A stretch of 64,000 nucleotides of DNA from Streptomyces parvus (GTDB lineage: Bacteria; Actinomycetota; Actinomycetes; Streptomycetales; Streptomycetaceae). The stretch spans positions 5,332,001 to 5,396,000 of the forward strand of contig NZ_CP135079.1 in the NCBI RefSeq assembly GCF_032121415.1, in the 5' to 3' direction. The translations under genes and the position numbers were made by a program. Shown here one piece after another: positions 16,540-23,741 of this stretch. Below the pieces are notes generated by a model that was given only the letters and a program-made list of their open reading frames with translations, was not told the DNA's origin and ran no database searches. Numbering within the stretch: position 1 is the first letter of the stretch; every line of letters begins with the position of its first letter.

Positions 16540-17787
16540 GTGTCATCGACAGACGAGAGCGCCCCGGCCCAGCCGCCCGCCTCCCCGCCCGCTCCGCCGC
16601 CGACCGGACCCGGTGGGGTCCGTATGCCCGGCTGGCTGCCGCGTGCGATGGTGCTGGCCCTGGCGCTCTACGCGTGCTTCCAACTCGGCAGTTGGGCGTT
16701 CGACCAGCTCATCGGGTTGCTGACGAACGTTCTGATCGCCTTCTTCCTCGCCCTCGCCATCGAGCCCGCGGTCGGCCGGATGGCGGCTCGCGGGATGCGC
16801 CGCGGACTTGCCACGTTCCTCGTCTTCCTCGCTGTGACGATCTTCGGCGTCGGATTCGTGGTGCTGCTCGGGTCGATGCTCGCGGGCCAGATCGTCGACA
16901 TGGTCGACGAGTTCCCCAAGTACATCGACTCGGTGATCAATTGGGTCAACCAGACCTTCCGTACCGAACTGTCCCGGGTCGAGGTCCAGGACAGCCTGCT
17001 GCACTCCGACTGGCTGCAGAAGTACGTCCAGAACAGCGCCACCGGAGTGCTCGACATCTCCACGACGGTGCTGGGCGGGCTGTTCCGGCTGCTGACGATC
17101 TTCCTGTTCTCCTTCTACTTCGCGGCCGACGGCCCCCGGCTCCGCCGAGCCCTGTGCTCCGTCCTGCCGCCGGCCCGGCAGACCGAGGTGCTGCGCGCCT
17201 GGGAGATCGCGGTCGACAAGACCGGCGGCTACATCTACTCGCGCGGCCTGATGGCGCTGGTCTCCGGCGCCGCTCACTACATCCTGCTGGTCATCCTCGA
17301 AGTGCCCTACGCCCCGGCGCTCGCGGTCTGGGTCGGACTCGTCTCGCAGTTCATCCCCACCATCGGCACGTATCTCGCGGGCGCTCTGCCCATGCTGATC
17401 GCCTTCACGGTCGACCCCTGGTACGCGCTGTGGGTGCTCGGCTTCGTCGTGATCTACCAGCAGTTCGAGAACTACGTGCTCCAGCCCAAGCTGACCGCGA
17501 AGACCGTCGACATCCACCCCGCGGTCGCCTTCGGTTCGGTCATCGCCGGCACGGCCCTGCTCGGCGCGGTCGGAGCGCTGGTCGCCATCCCCGCGATCGC
17601 CACGCTCCAGGCGTTCCTGGGCGCCTATGTGAAGCGGTACGACGTCATGGACGACCCGCGCGTGCACGGGGGAAGCAGCCACGCGCCCAGGAGGCCGTTG
17701 CCGTCGCGCATGAGCCGCCTGCTGCGAGGACGGGCCGGCGGCCGTGGGGGAGCGGAGGGGACGTCGGACGGGCCGCGTCAGCGGTAG
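16540..17787 (+). CDS. AI-2E family transporter (membrane protein)
   Basis: A 415-residue protein of the AI-2E/PerM/YhhQ-like exporter family, with about eight membrane helices and the typical central extracytoplasmic amphipathic stretch (SLLHSDWLQKYVQNSATGVL). Family motifs include IALAIEPAVGRMAARGM-like basic loops, SQFIPTIGTYLAGALP and VFGSVIAG-type segments. True substrates in the family are mostly unknown; the name does not prove autoinducer transport. GTG start. The 3' end overlaps the convergent SDR gene by 10 nt. Confidence 0.87.
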   Translation: MSSTDESAPAQPPASPPAPPPTGPGGVRMPGWLPRAMVLALALYACFQLGSWAFDQLIGLLTNVLIAFFLALAIEPAVGRMAARGMRRGLATFLVFLAVTIFGVGFVVLLGSMLAGQIVDMVDEFPKYIDSVINWVNQTFRTELSRVEVQDSLLHSDWLQKYVQNSATGVLDISTTVLGGLFRLLTIFLFSFYFAADGPRLRRALCSVLPPARQTEVLRAWEIAVDKTGGYIYSRGLMALVSGAAHYILLVILEVPYAPALAVWVGLVSQFIPTIGTYLAGALPMLIAFTVDPWYALWVLGFVVIYQQFENYVLQPKLTAKTVDIHPAVAFGSVIAGTALLGAVGALVAIPAIATLQAFLGAYVKRYDVMDDPRVHGGSSHAPRRPLPSRMSRLLRGRAGGRGGAEGTSDGPRQR

Positions 17788-18731
17788 CCCGTCACGTCGG
17801 CCGGGAGGCCCGGGTCCTGGACCTCGGTCAGATAGCGCCAGGCGTCGGGCCGGCTCCCGTCCACGTCGGTGAAGCCGTAGACCTGGGCGAGCTGCCCGCT
17901 GGAGAGCGACCTGCCGTTCCAGCGGGCCACCTCGGGATCGCCGGCGAGCGCGGCCACGGCACGGCCGACGTATGCGGGTGACTCGGAGATCGCGAAGTGG
18001 GGCGTGTGCGCGACGGCGTCGCGCCAGGTGGCCTCGGTCACCCCGTGGGCCTGGAGCATGGCCTCGGACCGGAGCCAGCCCGGGGTGAGCGCCACGGCCG
18101 TCGCACAGTGCGGCGCGAGTTCATGGCCGAGGGCGAAGGCCATCCGGTTCACCGCGGCTTTCGCCAGGTCGTAGAAGAACGAGACGCGGTAGTGGGACGC
18201 GTTGTACTCGTCCGTCCCGTCGGTCATCTCGACGACCAGCCCGCCCGGTGTCTCGATCAGCAGCGGCAGCGCGAAGTGACTGGTGATGGCGTGGGTGTCG
18301 ACGGCCAGCCGCAGGGTGTGCAGTCCGGTGTCGAGCGACGACTCCCACACCGGCTTGTCCCACTCGATCTCCGCGCCCCAGATGTCGTTCACCAAGATGT
18401 GCAGGGCTCCCTGCTCGCTCGCGATCCGGGCCACGAGCGCCCTGACCCGGTCGGGGACCAGATGGTCGACCTGGACGGCGATCCCCCGTCCGCCCGCCGC
18501 GTCGACCAGGGCCACGGTCTCCTCGATCGTCTCGGGCCGGTCCATCTCGGAGCGCTCGGAACCACTGGTGCGGCCGGTCACGTACACGGTCGCCCCGGCG
18601 GCGCCGAGCTGGACGGCGGTGCCTCTCCCGGCCCCGCGGGTGCCTCCGGCGACGAGCGCCACACGACCGGCCAGGTCGGGGCCGGGGTGCTGCCCGTAGT
18701 GGGGTGCGCCGGGCTCCGTAGTCGCTCCCAT
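17778..18731 (-). CDS. SDR family oxidoreductase (DHRS1-like)
   Basis: A 317-residue dehydrogenase with the nucleotide motif GGTRGAGRGTA, the NADP-type loop VTGRTSGSERSE, and VNDIWGAEIEWDKPVW in place of NNAG. The active site is SHYRVSFFYDLAKAAVNRMA (Tyr-x-x-x-Lys) and the helix motif is PGWLRSEAML. These variants resemble the DHRS1-like subgroup. The substrate is unknown. It overlaps the AI-2E gene tail to tail and is preceded on the same strand by the reductase gene at 18810. Confidence 0.87.
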   Translation of the reverse strand: MGATTEPGAPHYGQHPGPDLAGRVALVAGGTRGAGRGTAVQLGAAGATVYVTGRTSGSERSEMDRPETIEETVALVDAAGGRGIAVQVDHLVPDRVRALVARIASEQGALHILVNDIWGAEIEWDKPVWESSLDTGLHTLRLAVDTHAITSHFALPLLIETPGGLVVEMTDGTDEYNASHYRVSFFYDLAKAAVNRMAFALGHELAPHCATAVALTPGWLRSEAMLQAHGVTEATWRDAVAHTPHFAISESPAYVGRAVAALAGDPEVARWNGRSLSSGQLAQVYGFTDVDGSRPDAWRYLTEVQDPGLPADVTGYR

Positions 18732-18809
18732 ACCGACCGAATATAGGGTGATCCGTCAGGTTCCGCAGGTGGTCGACGGCCAGGCCGGGCCACCGGGGAG
18801 GGCGTCGGG

Positions 18810-19430
18810 TCAGGACAGGACGCGGTAGGTCACATGGGTCACCCCGTCCCCCGTGCGCGCCTCGACCTGCTCGAGATCCAGTGACGGTACACCGTCGAAG
18901 AGGCGGGTGCCGGCGCCGAGCGTGAACGGCACGATATGCAGGCGCAGCTCGTCGATCAGGCCCGCGGCCAGGTACTGGTTGATGGTCCGTGCGCCGCCGT
19001 GGATCGACACGTCGCGCTCTCCGGCGGCCTCGCGGGCCCGGCGGAGCGCGGACTCGATGCCGTCGGTGACGAAGTGGAACGTGGTGCCGCCGTCCATGGG
19101 CTGCGGGTCGCGCGGATGGTGGGTGAGCACGAAGACGGGCGCGTGGTACGGAGGATTGCCACCCCACCAGCCCTTCCACGCGCGATCCCACGTGCCGCGT
19201 ACGGGGCCGAACATGTTGCGGCCCATGATGAAGGCGCCGACCGTCGCCAGCCGGTCGAGTTCGGCCTGGCGCAGCTCGGGCGTCGCGAACATCCACGAGT
19301 GCAGCCGGTCGCCCCAGCCGTCGCCGCCGTCCTCGCCGAACGGACGCTGTTCGCTCTGGTCGAGCCCTGCCGAGTATCCGTCCACGGAGATCGAGAGGTC
19401 GCAGGTGACTCTGGCTGAATGTCCGGTCAT
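18810..19430 (-). CDS. Dihydrofolate reductase family protein (RibD C-terminal domain)
   Basis: A 206-residue protein of the DHFR/RibD reductase fold. Its signatures are the start CDLSISVDGYSAG, the nucleotide-binding AFIMGRNMFGPVRG, then VFVLTHHPRD and GGARTINQYLAAGLIDELRL. Such stand-alone proteins are usually NADPH-dependent reductases of unknown substrate and are not the main folate enzyme. It is divergent from recA; the about 300-bp gap holds the recA promoters. Confidence 0.88.
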   Translation of the reverse strand: MTGHSARVTCDLSISVDGYSAGLDQSEQRPFGEDGGDGWGDRLHSWMFATPELRQAELDRLATVGAFIMGRNMFGPVRGTWDRAWKGWWGGNPPYHAPVFVLTHHPRDPQPMDGGTTFHFVTDGIESALRRAREAAGERDVSIHGGARTINQYLAAGLIDELRLHIVPFTLGAGTRLFDGVPSLDLEQVEARTGDGVTHVTYRVLS

Positions 19431-19559
19431 GATGCCGTCCTCCCGCGGCGACCTTGCGGCGCCTGCGCGGTGAACCGCCGGATGCGGTTGTCATGGGGTA
19501 GACCGCTGAGGGCCCGCGAACTCATCGCGCCGCCGTCTCGCCGCTCCCGTGTGGTGCGC

Positions 19560-19588
19560 TTGACACGGAAATCGAACATCCATTCTGA
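19560..19588 (+). promoter_or_regulatory. recA promoter with Cheo-type SOS box
   Basis: TTGACA (19560-19565) is followed by GAACATCCATTC (19574-19585), a GAAC-N4-(G/A)TTC element like the LexA box of actinobacterial recA genes. It overlaps the expected -10 region (CATTCT at 19581-19586). LexA bound here would block RNA polymerase. The assignment rests on motif similarity and position. Confidence 0.7.
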
Positions 19589-19660
19589 TGGGATTCCGGC
19601 CGGGTTTTCCCGGGCCCGGCCAATGGAGTTGTCCACAGGTCGGGAGGACGTCGAGGCCCA

Positions 19661-19683
19661 TTGTCAGTGGCAGGGGTTAGCGT
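19661..19683 (+). promoter_or_regulatory. RecA-NDp/PafBC-type promoter of recA
   Basis: TTGTCAGTG (19661-19669), eight bases and TAGCGT (19678-19683) fully fit TTGTCRGTG-N8-TAnnnT, the LexA-independent DNA-damage promoter known in mycobacteria. Transcription would start near 19690, next to an in-frame GTG at 19691. Confidence 0.8.
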
Positions 19684-19726
19684 CTGTGACGTGAAGCGAT
19701 CGACTCAAGCAAATCGGGTGGAACCC

Positions 19727-20860
19727 ATGGCAGGAACCGACCGCGAGAAGGCGTTGGACGCCGCACTCGCACAGATTGAACGACAGTTCGGCAAGGGTGC
19801 GGTGATGCGCCTCGGTGAGCGGCCGAACGAGCCCATCGAGGTCATCCCCACGGGATCGACCGCCCTCGACGTCGCCCTCGGCGTCGGCGGTCTGCCGCGC
19901 GGCCGTGTGGTGGAGGTGTACGGACCGGAGTCGTCCGGTAAGACGACGCTGACGCTGCACGCCGTGGCGAACGCGCAGCGCCAGGGCGGCTCGGTGGCCT
20001 TCATCGACGCCGAGCACGCCCTCGACCCCGAGTACGCGAAGAAGCTCGGCGTCGACATCGACAACCTCATCCTGTCCCAGCCGGACAACGGCGAGCAGGC
20101 GCTGGAGATCACCGACATGCTGGTGCGCTCGGGCGCGCTGGACCTGATCGTCATCGACTCCGTGGCGGCCCTGGTGCCCCGTGCGGAGATCGAGGGCGAG
20201 ATGGGCGACTCGCACGTGGGTCTCCAGGCCCGACTGATGAGCCAGGCCCTCCGCAAGATCACCAGTGCGCTCAACCAGTCCAAGACCACCGCGATCTTCA
20301 TCAACCAGCTCCGCGAGAAGATCGGTGTGATGTTCGGCTCCCCGGAGACCACGACCGGTGGCCGGGCGCTGAAGTTCTACGCCTCGGTGCGCCTCGACAT
20401 CCGCCGGATCGAGACGCTCAAGGACGGCACCGACGCGGTCGGCAACCGCACCCGCGTCAAGGTCGTCAAGAACAAGGTCGCCCCGCCGTTCAAGCAGGCG
20501 GAGTTCGACATCCTCTACGGCCAGGGCATCAGCCGCGAGGGTGGACTGATCGATATGGGCGTGGAGCACGGCTTCGTCCGCAAGGCCGGCGCCTGGTACA
20601 CGTACGAGGGCGACCAGCTCGGCCAGGGCAAGGAGAACGCCCGCAACTTCCTCAAGGACAACCCCGACCTCGCCAACGAGATCGAGAAGAAGATCCTGGA
20701 GAAGCTGGGAGTCGGTGTCCGCCCGGACGCCGCCGCCGCCGGCGAGCCCGGAGCGGACGCGGCCGCGGCCGCGGCACCGGCGGCCGACGCGGCGGCGAAG
20801 CCGGCGGCCACCGCGACCACCAAGGCCAAGCCGGCCAAGACCGCGGCGGCCAAGAGCTAG
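19727..20860 (+). CDS. recA: Recombinase RecA
   Basis: A 377-residue ATP-dependent strand-exchange protein that also triggers LexA self-cleavage. Walker A GPESSGKTT is at residues 66-74. LDLIVIDSVAALVPRAEIEG, MSQALRKITSALNQSKTT, FINQLREKIGVMFGSPETT and GGRALKFYASVRLDIRRIE are intact, and there is no intein. The C-terminus is Ala/Lys-rich, as usual in Streptomyces. The ATG at 19727 follows GGGTGG. An in-frame GTG at 19691 would add 12 residues and sits where the second promoter predicts a leaderless start. recX follows after 3 nt. Confidence 0.98.
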   Translation: MAGTDREKALDAALAQIERQFGKGAVMRLGERPNEPIEVIPTGSTALDVALGVGGLPRGRVVEVYGPESSGKTTLTLHAVANAQRQGGSVAFIDAEHALDPEYAKKLGVDIDNLILSQPDNGEQALEITDMLVRSGALDLIVIDSVAALVPRAEIEGEMGDSHVGLQARLMSQALRKITSALNQSKTTAIFINQLREKIGVMFGSPETTTGGRALKFYASVRLDIRRIETLKDGTDAVGNRTRVKVVKNKVAPPFKQAEFDILYGQGISREGGLIDMGVEHGFVRKAGAWYTYEGDQLGQGKENARNFLKDNPDLANEIEKKILEKLGVGVRPDAAAAGEPGADAAAAAAPAADAAAKPAATATTKAKPAKTAAAKS

Positions 20861-20863
20861 GCC

Positions 20864-21616
20864 GTGACGCGTCGTACGGAGTGGCCGGACAGCCCTGCCG
20901 AGCCCGGCGGTGACGCCGGATCGGGTGACGGGCCCACCGAAGCGTTCGCCGCCGCGCGGGGGGCGGCAGCGGGCGATGCCGAGGTGCGGTCCGGGCACCG
21001 CTCACGCGGTGGATCGGGCGCCGGGAGCGGATTCGGCCAGGGAGCGGGCCGCCGTGCCCGCTCCGGCACCAGAAGCAGCGGCTCCCCCTCCTCGTCGAGG
21101 GCCGAGAAGGGGGAGCCGCGTGACCCGGTCGAGCAGGCGCGCAACATCTGCCTGCGGCTGCTCACCGGGACACCGCGGACGCGCAAACAGCTCGCGGACG
21201 CCCTGCGCAAGCGGGAGATCCCGGACGAGGCGGCCGAGGAAGTGCTCTCCCGCTTCGAGGACGTCGGGCTGATCGACGACGCGGCGTTCGCCGGGGCATG
21301 GGTGGAGTCCCGGCACCACGGCCGAGGGCTCGCGCGCCGTGCCCTCGTCCGTGAGCTGCGGACGAAGGGCGTGGACTCGGCGGTGATCGACGAGGCGGTA
21401 GGGCAGCTCGACTCGGACCAGGAGGAGGAGACGGCGCGCGAGCTCGTGGCCCGCAAGCTCCGCTCCACACGGGGCCTGGACCGGGACAAGCGGCTGCGCC
21501 GCCTGGCGGGGATGCTCGCCCGCAAGGGATACGGGGAGGGCATGGCCCTGCGGGTGGTGCGTCAGGCGTTGGAGGAGGAGGGCGAGGAGACGGAGGGTCT
21601 GGACGAGCCTTTCTGA
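20864..21616 (+). CDS. recX: RecA regulatory protein RecX
   Basis: A 250-residue modulator that binds RecA filaments and limits recombination. The RecX core of three-helix repeats spans about residues 90-240 (ARNICLRLLTGTPRTRKQLA, EEVLSRFEDVGLIDDAAFAG, HHGRGLARRALVRELRTKGV). The first 85 residues are a long disordered Gly/Ser/Arg extension typical of Streptomyces. GTG start 3 nt after the recA stop, so it is cotranscribed. Confidence 0.95.
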   Translation: MTRRTEWPDSPAEPGGDAGSGDGPTEAFAAARGAAAGDAEVRSGHRSRGGSGAGSGFGQGAGRRARSGTRSSGSPSSSRAEKGEPRDPVEQARNICLRLLTGTPRTRKQLADALRKREIPDEAAEEVLSRFEDVGLIDDAAFAGAWVESRHHGRGLARRALVRELRTKGVDSAVIDEAVGQLDSDQEEETARELVARKLRSTRGLDRDKRLRRLAGMLARKGYGEGMALRVVRQALEEEGEETEGLDEPF

Positions 21617-21662
21617 AGCCGGTCCCCTGACACGAGTTCCTCCGGCAGGTATCGCCCAGCGG

Positions 21663-22277
21663 TTACTGTCCGGCCAGGGAGGTGCGGCGGATGGTGGCGT
21701 CGAGGAGGGCCAGGGCGTCGGCGGCGGTGCGGCCGGGATGCCGGTTCCAGGGGCCGATCAGCCCCGGCCACCCCTGCGCGCGCAGTTCCGTGATGAGCCA
21801 GGCGCCGGCCCGGTCCACAGTGTCGAGCGAGCCGTAGCCGAGACGGTGCGCGGAGATCATCGCGCCGCAGACACAGCGTGCTCCTCGGGCGTTCCGCAGC
21901 CGGTACGGGGTGTTCTGCCAGCCCCACTCAACCAGGATCTGCCGTGCGTAGCCGAGATGGGTCGAGGGGCGCAGGTCGCTCTGCCCGACCCGCCGCCAGA
22001 GGTGGACGCGGTCGGGCAGCATCGCCCCCAGCCGTCCGGGCAGCGGTCGCTGGTGCGGAGGCGGCGCGGGGAGAGCCCGCAGAGTGTCGTCGATCAGCCG
22101 GTCCACGGGTACGGACAGCAGGCTCCGCCAGTCGGAGGGCCTCGCAGGTCCGGGAGCGGGGGTGGGATCGGCGGCGGTGTACTCCCAGCCCGTGACGATC
22201 TGCTGCCACGCCTGGGTGTCGTGCAGCCGGGCAGCCTGGCCGTCGAGCTGATCGGGGGTGAGGACAGCGGTCGCCAT
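21663..22277 (-). CDS. Hypothetical protein, DUF6197-like
   Basis: A 204-residue protein with no enzyme motif I can name. The C-terminal half (HLGYARQILVEWGWQNTPYR, ARCVCGAMISAHRLGYG, WNRHPGRTAADALALLDATI) has the 'G-W ... C-x-x-GA ... WND-x-PGRTA' pattern of DUF6197, which is common in Streptomyces and of unknown function. The N-terminal half is Pro-rich. It is convergent with recX. Confidence 0.65.
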   Translation of the reverse strand: MATAVLTPDQLDGQAARLHDTQAWQQIVTGWEYTAADPTPAPGPARPSDWRSLLSVPVDRLIDDTLRALPAPPPHQRPLPGRLGAMLPDRVHLWRRVGQSDLRPSTHLGYARQILVEWGWQNTPYRLRNARGARCVCGAMISAHRLGYGSLDTVDRAGAWLITELRAQGWPGLIGPWNRHPGRTAADALALLDATIRRTSLAGQ

Positions 22278-22383
22278 ATGCGGTCATCTCCGTACATTTC
22301 GGTCCTCTGTGTGAGGTGAATGTCGGTCACGCGCGGCGATTGCTCCAGTGGAACGTGGCGTTCGGGTGGGTGGCAGCAGAGGT

Positions 22384-22414
22384 CTGGCGCCTGACCTCGG
22401 GTGTCAGGCGCCAG
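22384..22414 (-). terminator. Hairpin terminator of the cysteine dioxygenase operon
   Basis: A perfect 12-bp inverted repeat, CTGGCGCCTGAC (22384-22395) with GTCAGGCGCCAG (22403-22414), encloses a 7-nt loop. It lies about 50 nt beyond the rhodanese stop on the minus strand. Confidence 0.75.
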
Positions 22415-22466
22415 GTGCCGAGAATCGAGTGTGGGGGGACGGGTGCCGGTTTGGGCGGCCCGGGCG

Positions 22467-22910
22467 TCAGGCGGAGACGACCGGGAGTCCCGCCGCGCGC
22501 CACGCCTGGAAGCCGCCGATCAGGTCGGTGGCCCGGTGCAGTCCCAGCTGCCGCAGCGAGGCGACCGCGAGGCTGGAGGCGTATCCCTCGTTGCAGATGA
22601 CGACGACCTGGAGGTCGTGGCCTACCGCCTCGGGGGCGCGGTGGCTGCCCTGCGGGTCGAGCCGCCACTCCAGTTCGTTGCGTTCGACGACCAGCGCGCC
22701 GGGGATCAGGCCGTCCCGGTCTCGGAGGGCCGCGTACCGGATGTCCACGAGCAGGGCCCCGGCCTCCGCGGCTGCGGCGGCCTCGCGCGGGTCGATCCGG
22801 TCGTAGCCGGCCCTGACCCGCTCCAGCAGCTCGTCGATGCCCACCGGTGCAGGGTCCGTCACGGATTCGCTCCCCCTCGGGTGCCCGACCGTGTTCCCGT
22901 TCTCGCTCAC
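22467..22910 (-). CDS. Rhodanese-like sulfurtransferase
   Basis: A 147-residue single rhodanese domain. The active-site loop is VVVICNEGYASSLA with the persulfide-forming Cys, and CDC25-like structure elements include LLVDIRYAALRDRDGLIPGA and GGFQAWRAAGLPV. It overlaps the upstream cysteine dioxygenase gene by 4 nt (ATGA), so a role in sulfur transfer or oxidation during cysteine breakdown is likely. The sulfur acceptor is unknown. The first 20 residues are variable. Confidence 0.9.
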   Translation of the reverse strand: MSENGNTVGHPRGSESVTDPAPVGIDELLERVRAGYDRIDPREAAAAAEAGALLVDIRYAALRDRDGLIPGALVVERNELEWRLDPQGSHRAPEAVGHDLQVVVICNEGYASSLAVASLRQLGLHRATDLIGGFQAWRAAGLPVVSA

Positions 22911-23494
22911 TGCCAGTCCTCGGGGCTCTCGGTCTGCTCCAGCCGGAGCACCGCACCGGTGCGGCTGAACCGGCGGATCCGCGGCAGCGGCGGGTAGTAG
23001 GCATGGACGGAGACCGCGTGCACGTCCTCGGACTCGTTGAGGACCTCATGGACGTGGTTCTGCCCGAAGGCCCGGCCCTGACCGGTGGCCAGCTCCCTCG
23101 ACCGGTCCACCCCGTCCGTCAGCTCCAGCTTTTTCCAGCCGTCGGTGGGCAGCCGCACGGCCAGCGAGTGCTCCTTGAGGGCGCCGGCCGCCGTCGTGAA
23201 CGCGCCGATCGAGTCGGCGTGATCGTGCCAGCCCGTACCGGTGCCGGGCGGCCAGCCGATCAACCACGCCTCGCTGCCGCCGGGGCCGTCGAGCCGGATC
23301 CAGGTGCGCCCGTCCGGATCGAGGGGCAACGAGGCGATGAGCGCCTCGTCCCGGGCGGTGCTGCGGACGAACTCCAGCAGCTCCGCGATCGTCGGCGCGG
23401 CGGCGGATGTGGCAGACGAGGAAGCGGAGGACGCGGGGGCGGAAGGAGAAGGCACCGAGCCGGCCGTGGGCACGGCGGAGTGAGGGGAAGACAC
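22907..23494 (-). CDS. Cysteine dioxygenase (cupin)
   Basis: A 195-residue type I cysteine dioxygenase, which oxidises cysteine to cysteine sulfinate with non-heme iron. The cupin iron ligands are in GTGWHDHADSIGAFTTAAG (His-x-His) and FGQNHVHEVLNES (His). The first 40 residues are Ser/Ala-rich. The GTG at 23494 is chosen; further upstream the open frame would run through the leader-peptide region in another frame. It is the first gene of a two-gene operon with the rhodanese, behind the cysteine-rich leader at 23568-23654. Confidence 0.9.
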   Translation of the reverse strand: MSSPHSAVPTAGSVPSPSAPASSASSSATSAAAPTIAELLEFVRSTARDEALIASLPLDPDGRTWIRLDGPGGSEAWLIGWPPGTGTGWHDHADSIGAFTTAAGALKEHSLAVRLPTDGWKKLELTDGVDRSRELATGQGRAFGQNHVHEVLNESEDVHAVSVHAYYPPLPRIRRFSRTGAVLRLEQTESPEDWQ

Positions 23495-23524
23495 GAGGAC
23501 CGTCCTGAGAGTTCGCGCGGGGTT

Positions 23525-23553
23525 CCGGCCGTGCGGAAAGCGGCACGGGCCGG
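23525..23553 (-). promoter_or_regulatory. Hairpin between leader peptide and cysteine dioxygenase (putative attenuator)
   Basis: On the minus strand CCGGCCCGTGC pairs with GCACGGCCGG, giving a stem of ten pairs with one bulged C and a loop of about seven. It begins about 15 nt after the leader stop codon and ends about 30 nt before the GTG of the dioxygenase. Ribosome position on the leader could decide whether it forms. Confidence 0.55.
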
Positions 23554-23567
23554 CAGAGGGAGGCGAT

Positions 23568-23654
23568 TCAGCAGGACGGGCGACACACGCAGCCCGCGTA
23601 GCGGACGAGGTCCATATGGACCCTCCGCCACAGGCGCACATCGGTGTCGGTCAT
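23568..23654 (-). CDS. Cysteine-rich leader peptide
   Basis: This is a 28-codon reading frame. It opens with MTDTDVRLWRRVHMD and ends with Cys at positions 22, 24 and 28 (GCVCRPSC just before TGA). Similar short peptides with a LWRRVHMD core and a terminal Cys cluster are annotated upstream of sulfur genes in Streptomyces. There is no ribosome site; the predicted -10 ends about 5 nt before the ATG, so translation is probably leaderless. The placement upstream of cysteine dioxygenase, with a hairpin between, suggests ribosome stalling on Cys codons controls the operon. Confidence 0.75.
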   Translation of the reverse strand: MTDTDVRLWRRVHMDLVRYAGCVCRPSC

Positions 23655-23659
23655 GATCT

Positions 23660-23690
23660 GGAGTACACCACGCGTGCCCGTGACGGTCAA
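23660..23690 (-). promoter_or_regulatory. Putative promoter of the leader/cysteine dioxygenase operon
   Basis: Read on the minus strand, TTGACC (23690-23685) and TACTCC (23665-23660) are separated by 19 bp. The -10 ends 5 nt before the leader ATG, which would give an mRNA starting at or next to the A of ATG. Confidence 0.5.
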
Positions 23691-23741
23691 TGTGCGTCCC
23701 GGCCACGGCCGAGACCTGTGCGGTCCCTGACGGACCACCGG

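Noticed and set aside
19661..19726. Start recA at an ATG/GTG near 19661
   Set aside because: That point is inside the TTGTCAGTG promoter element; 19727, or at most GTG 19691, are the realistic starts.
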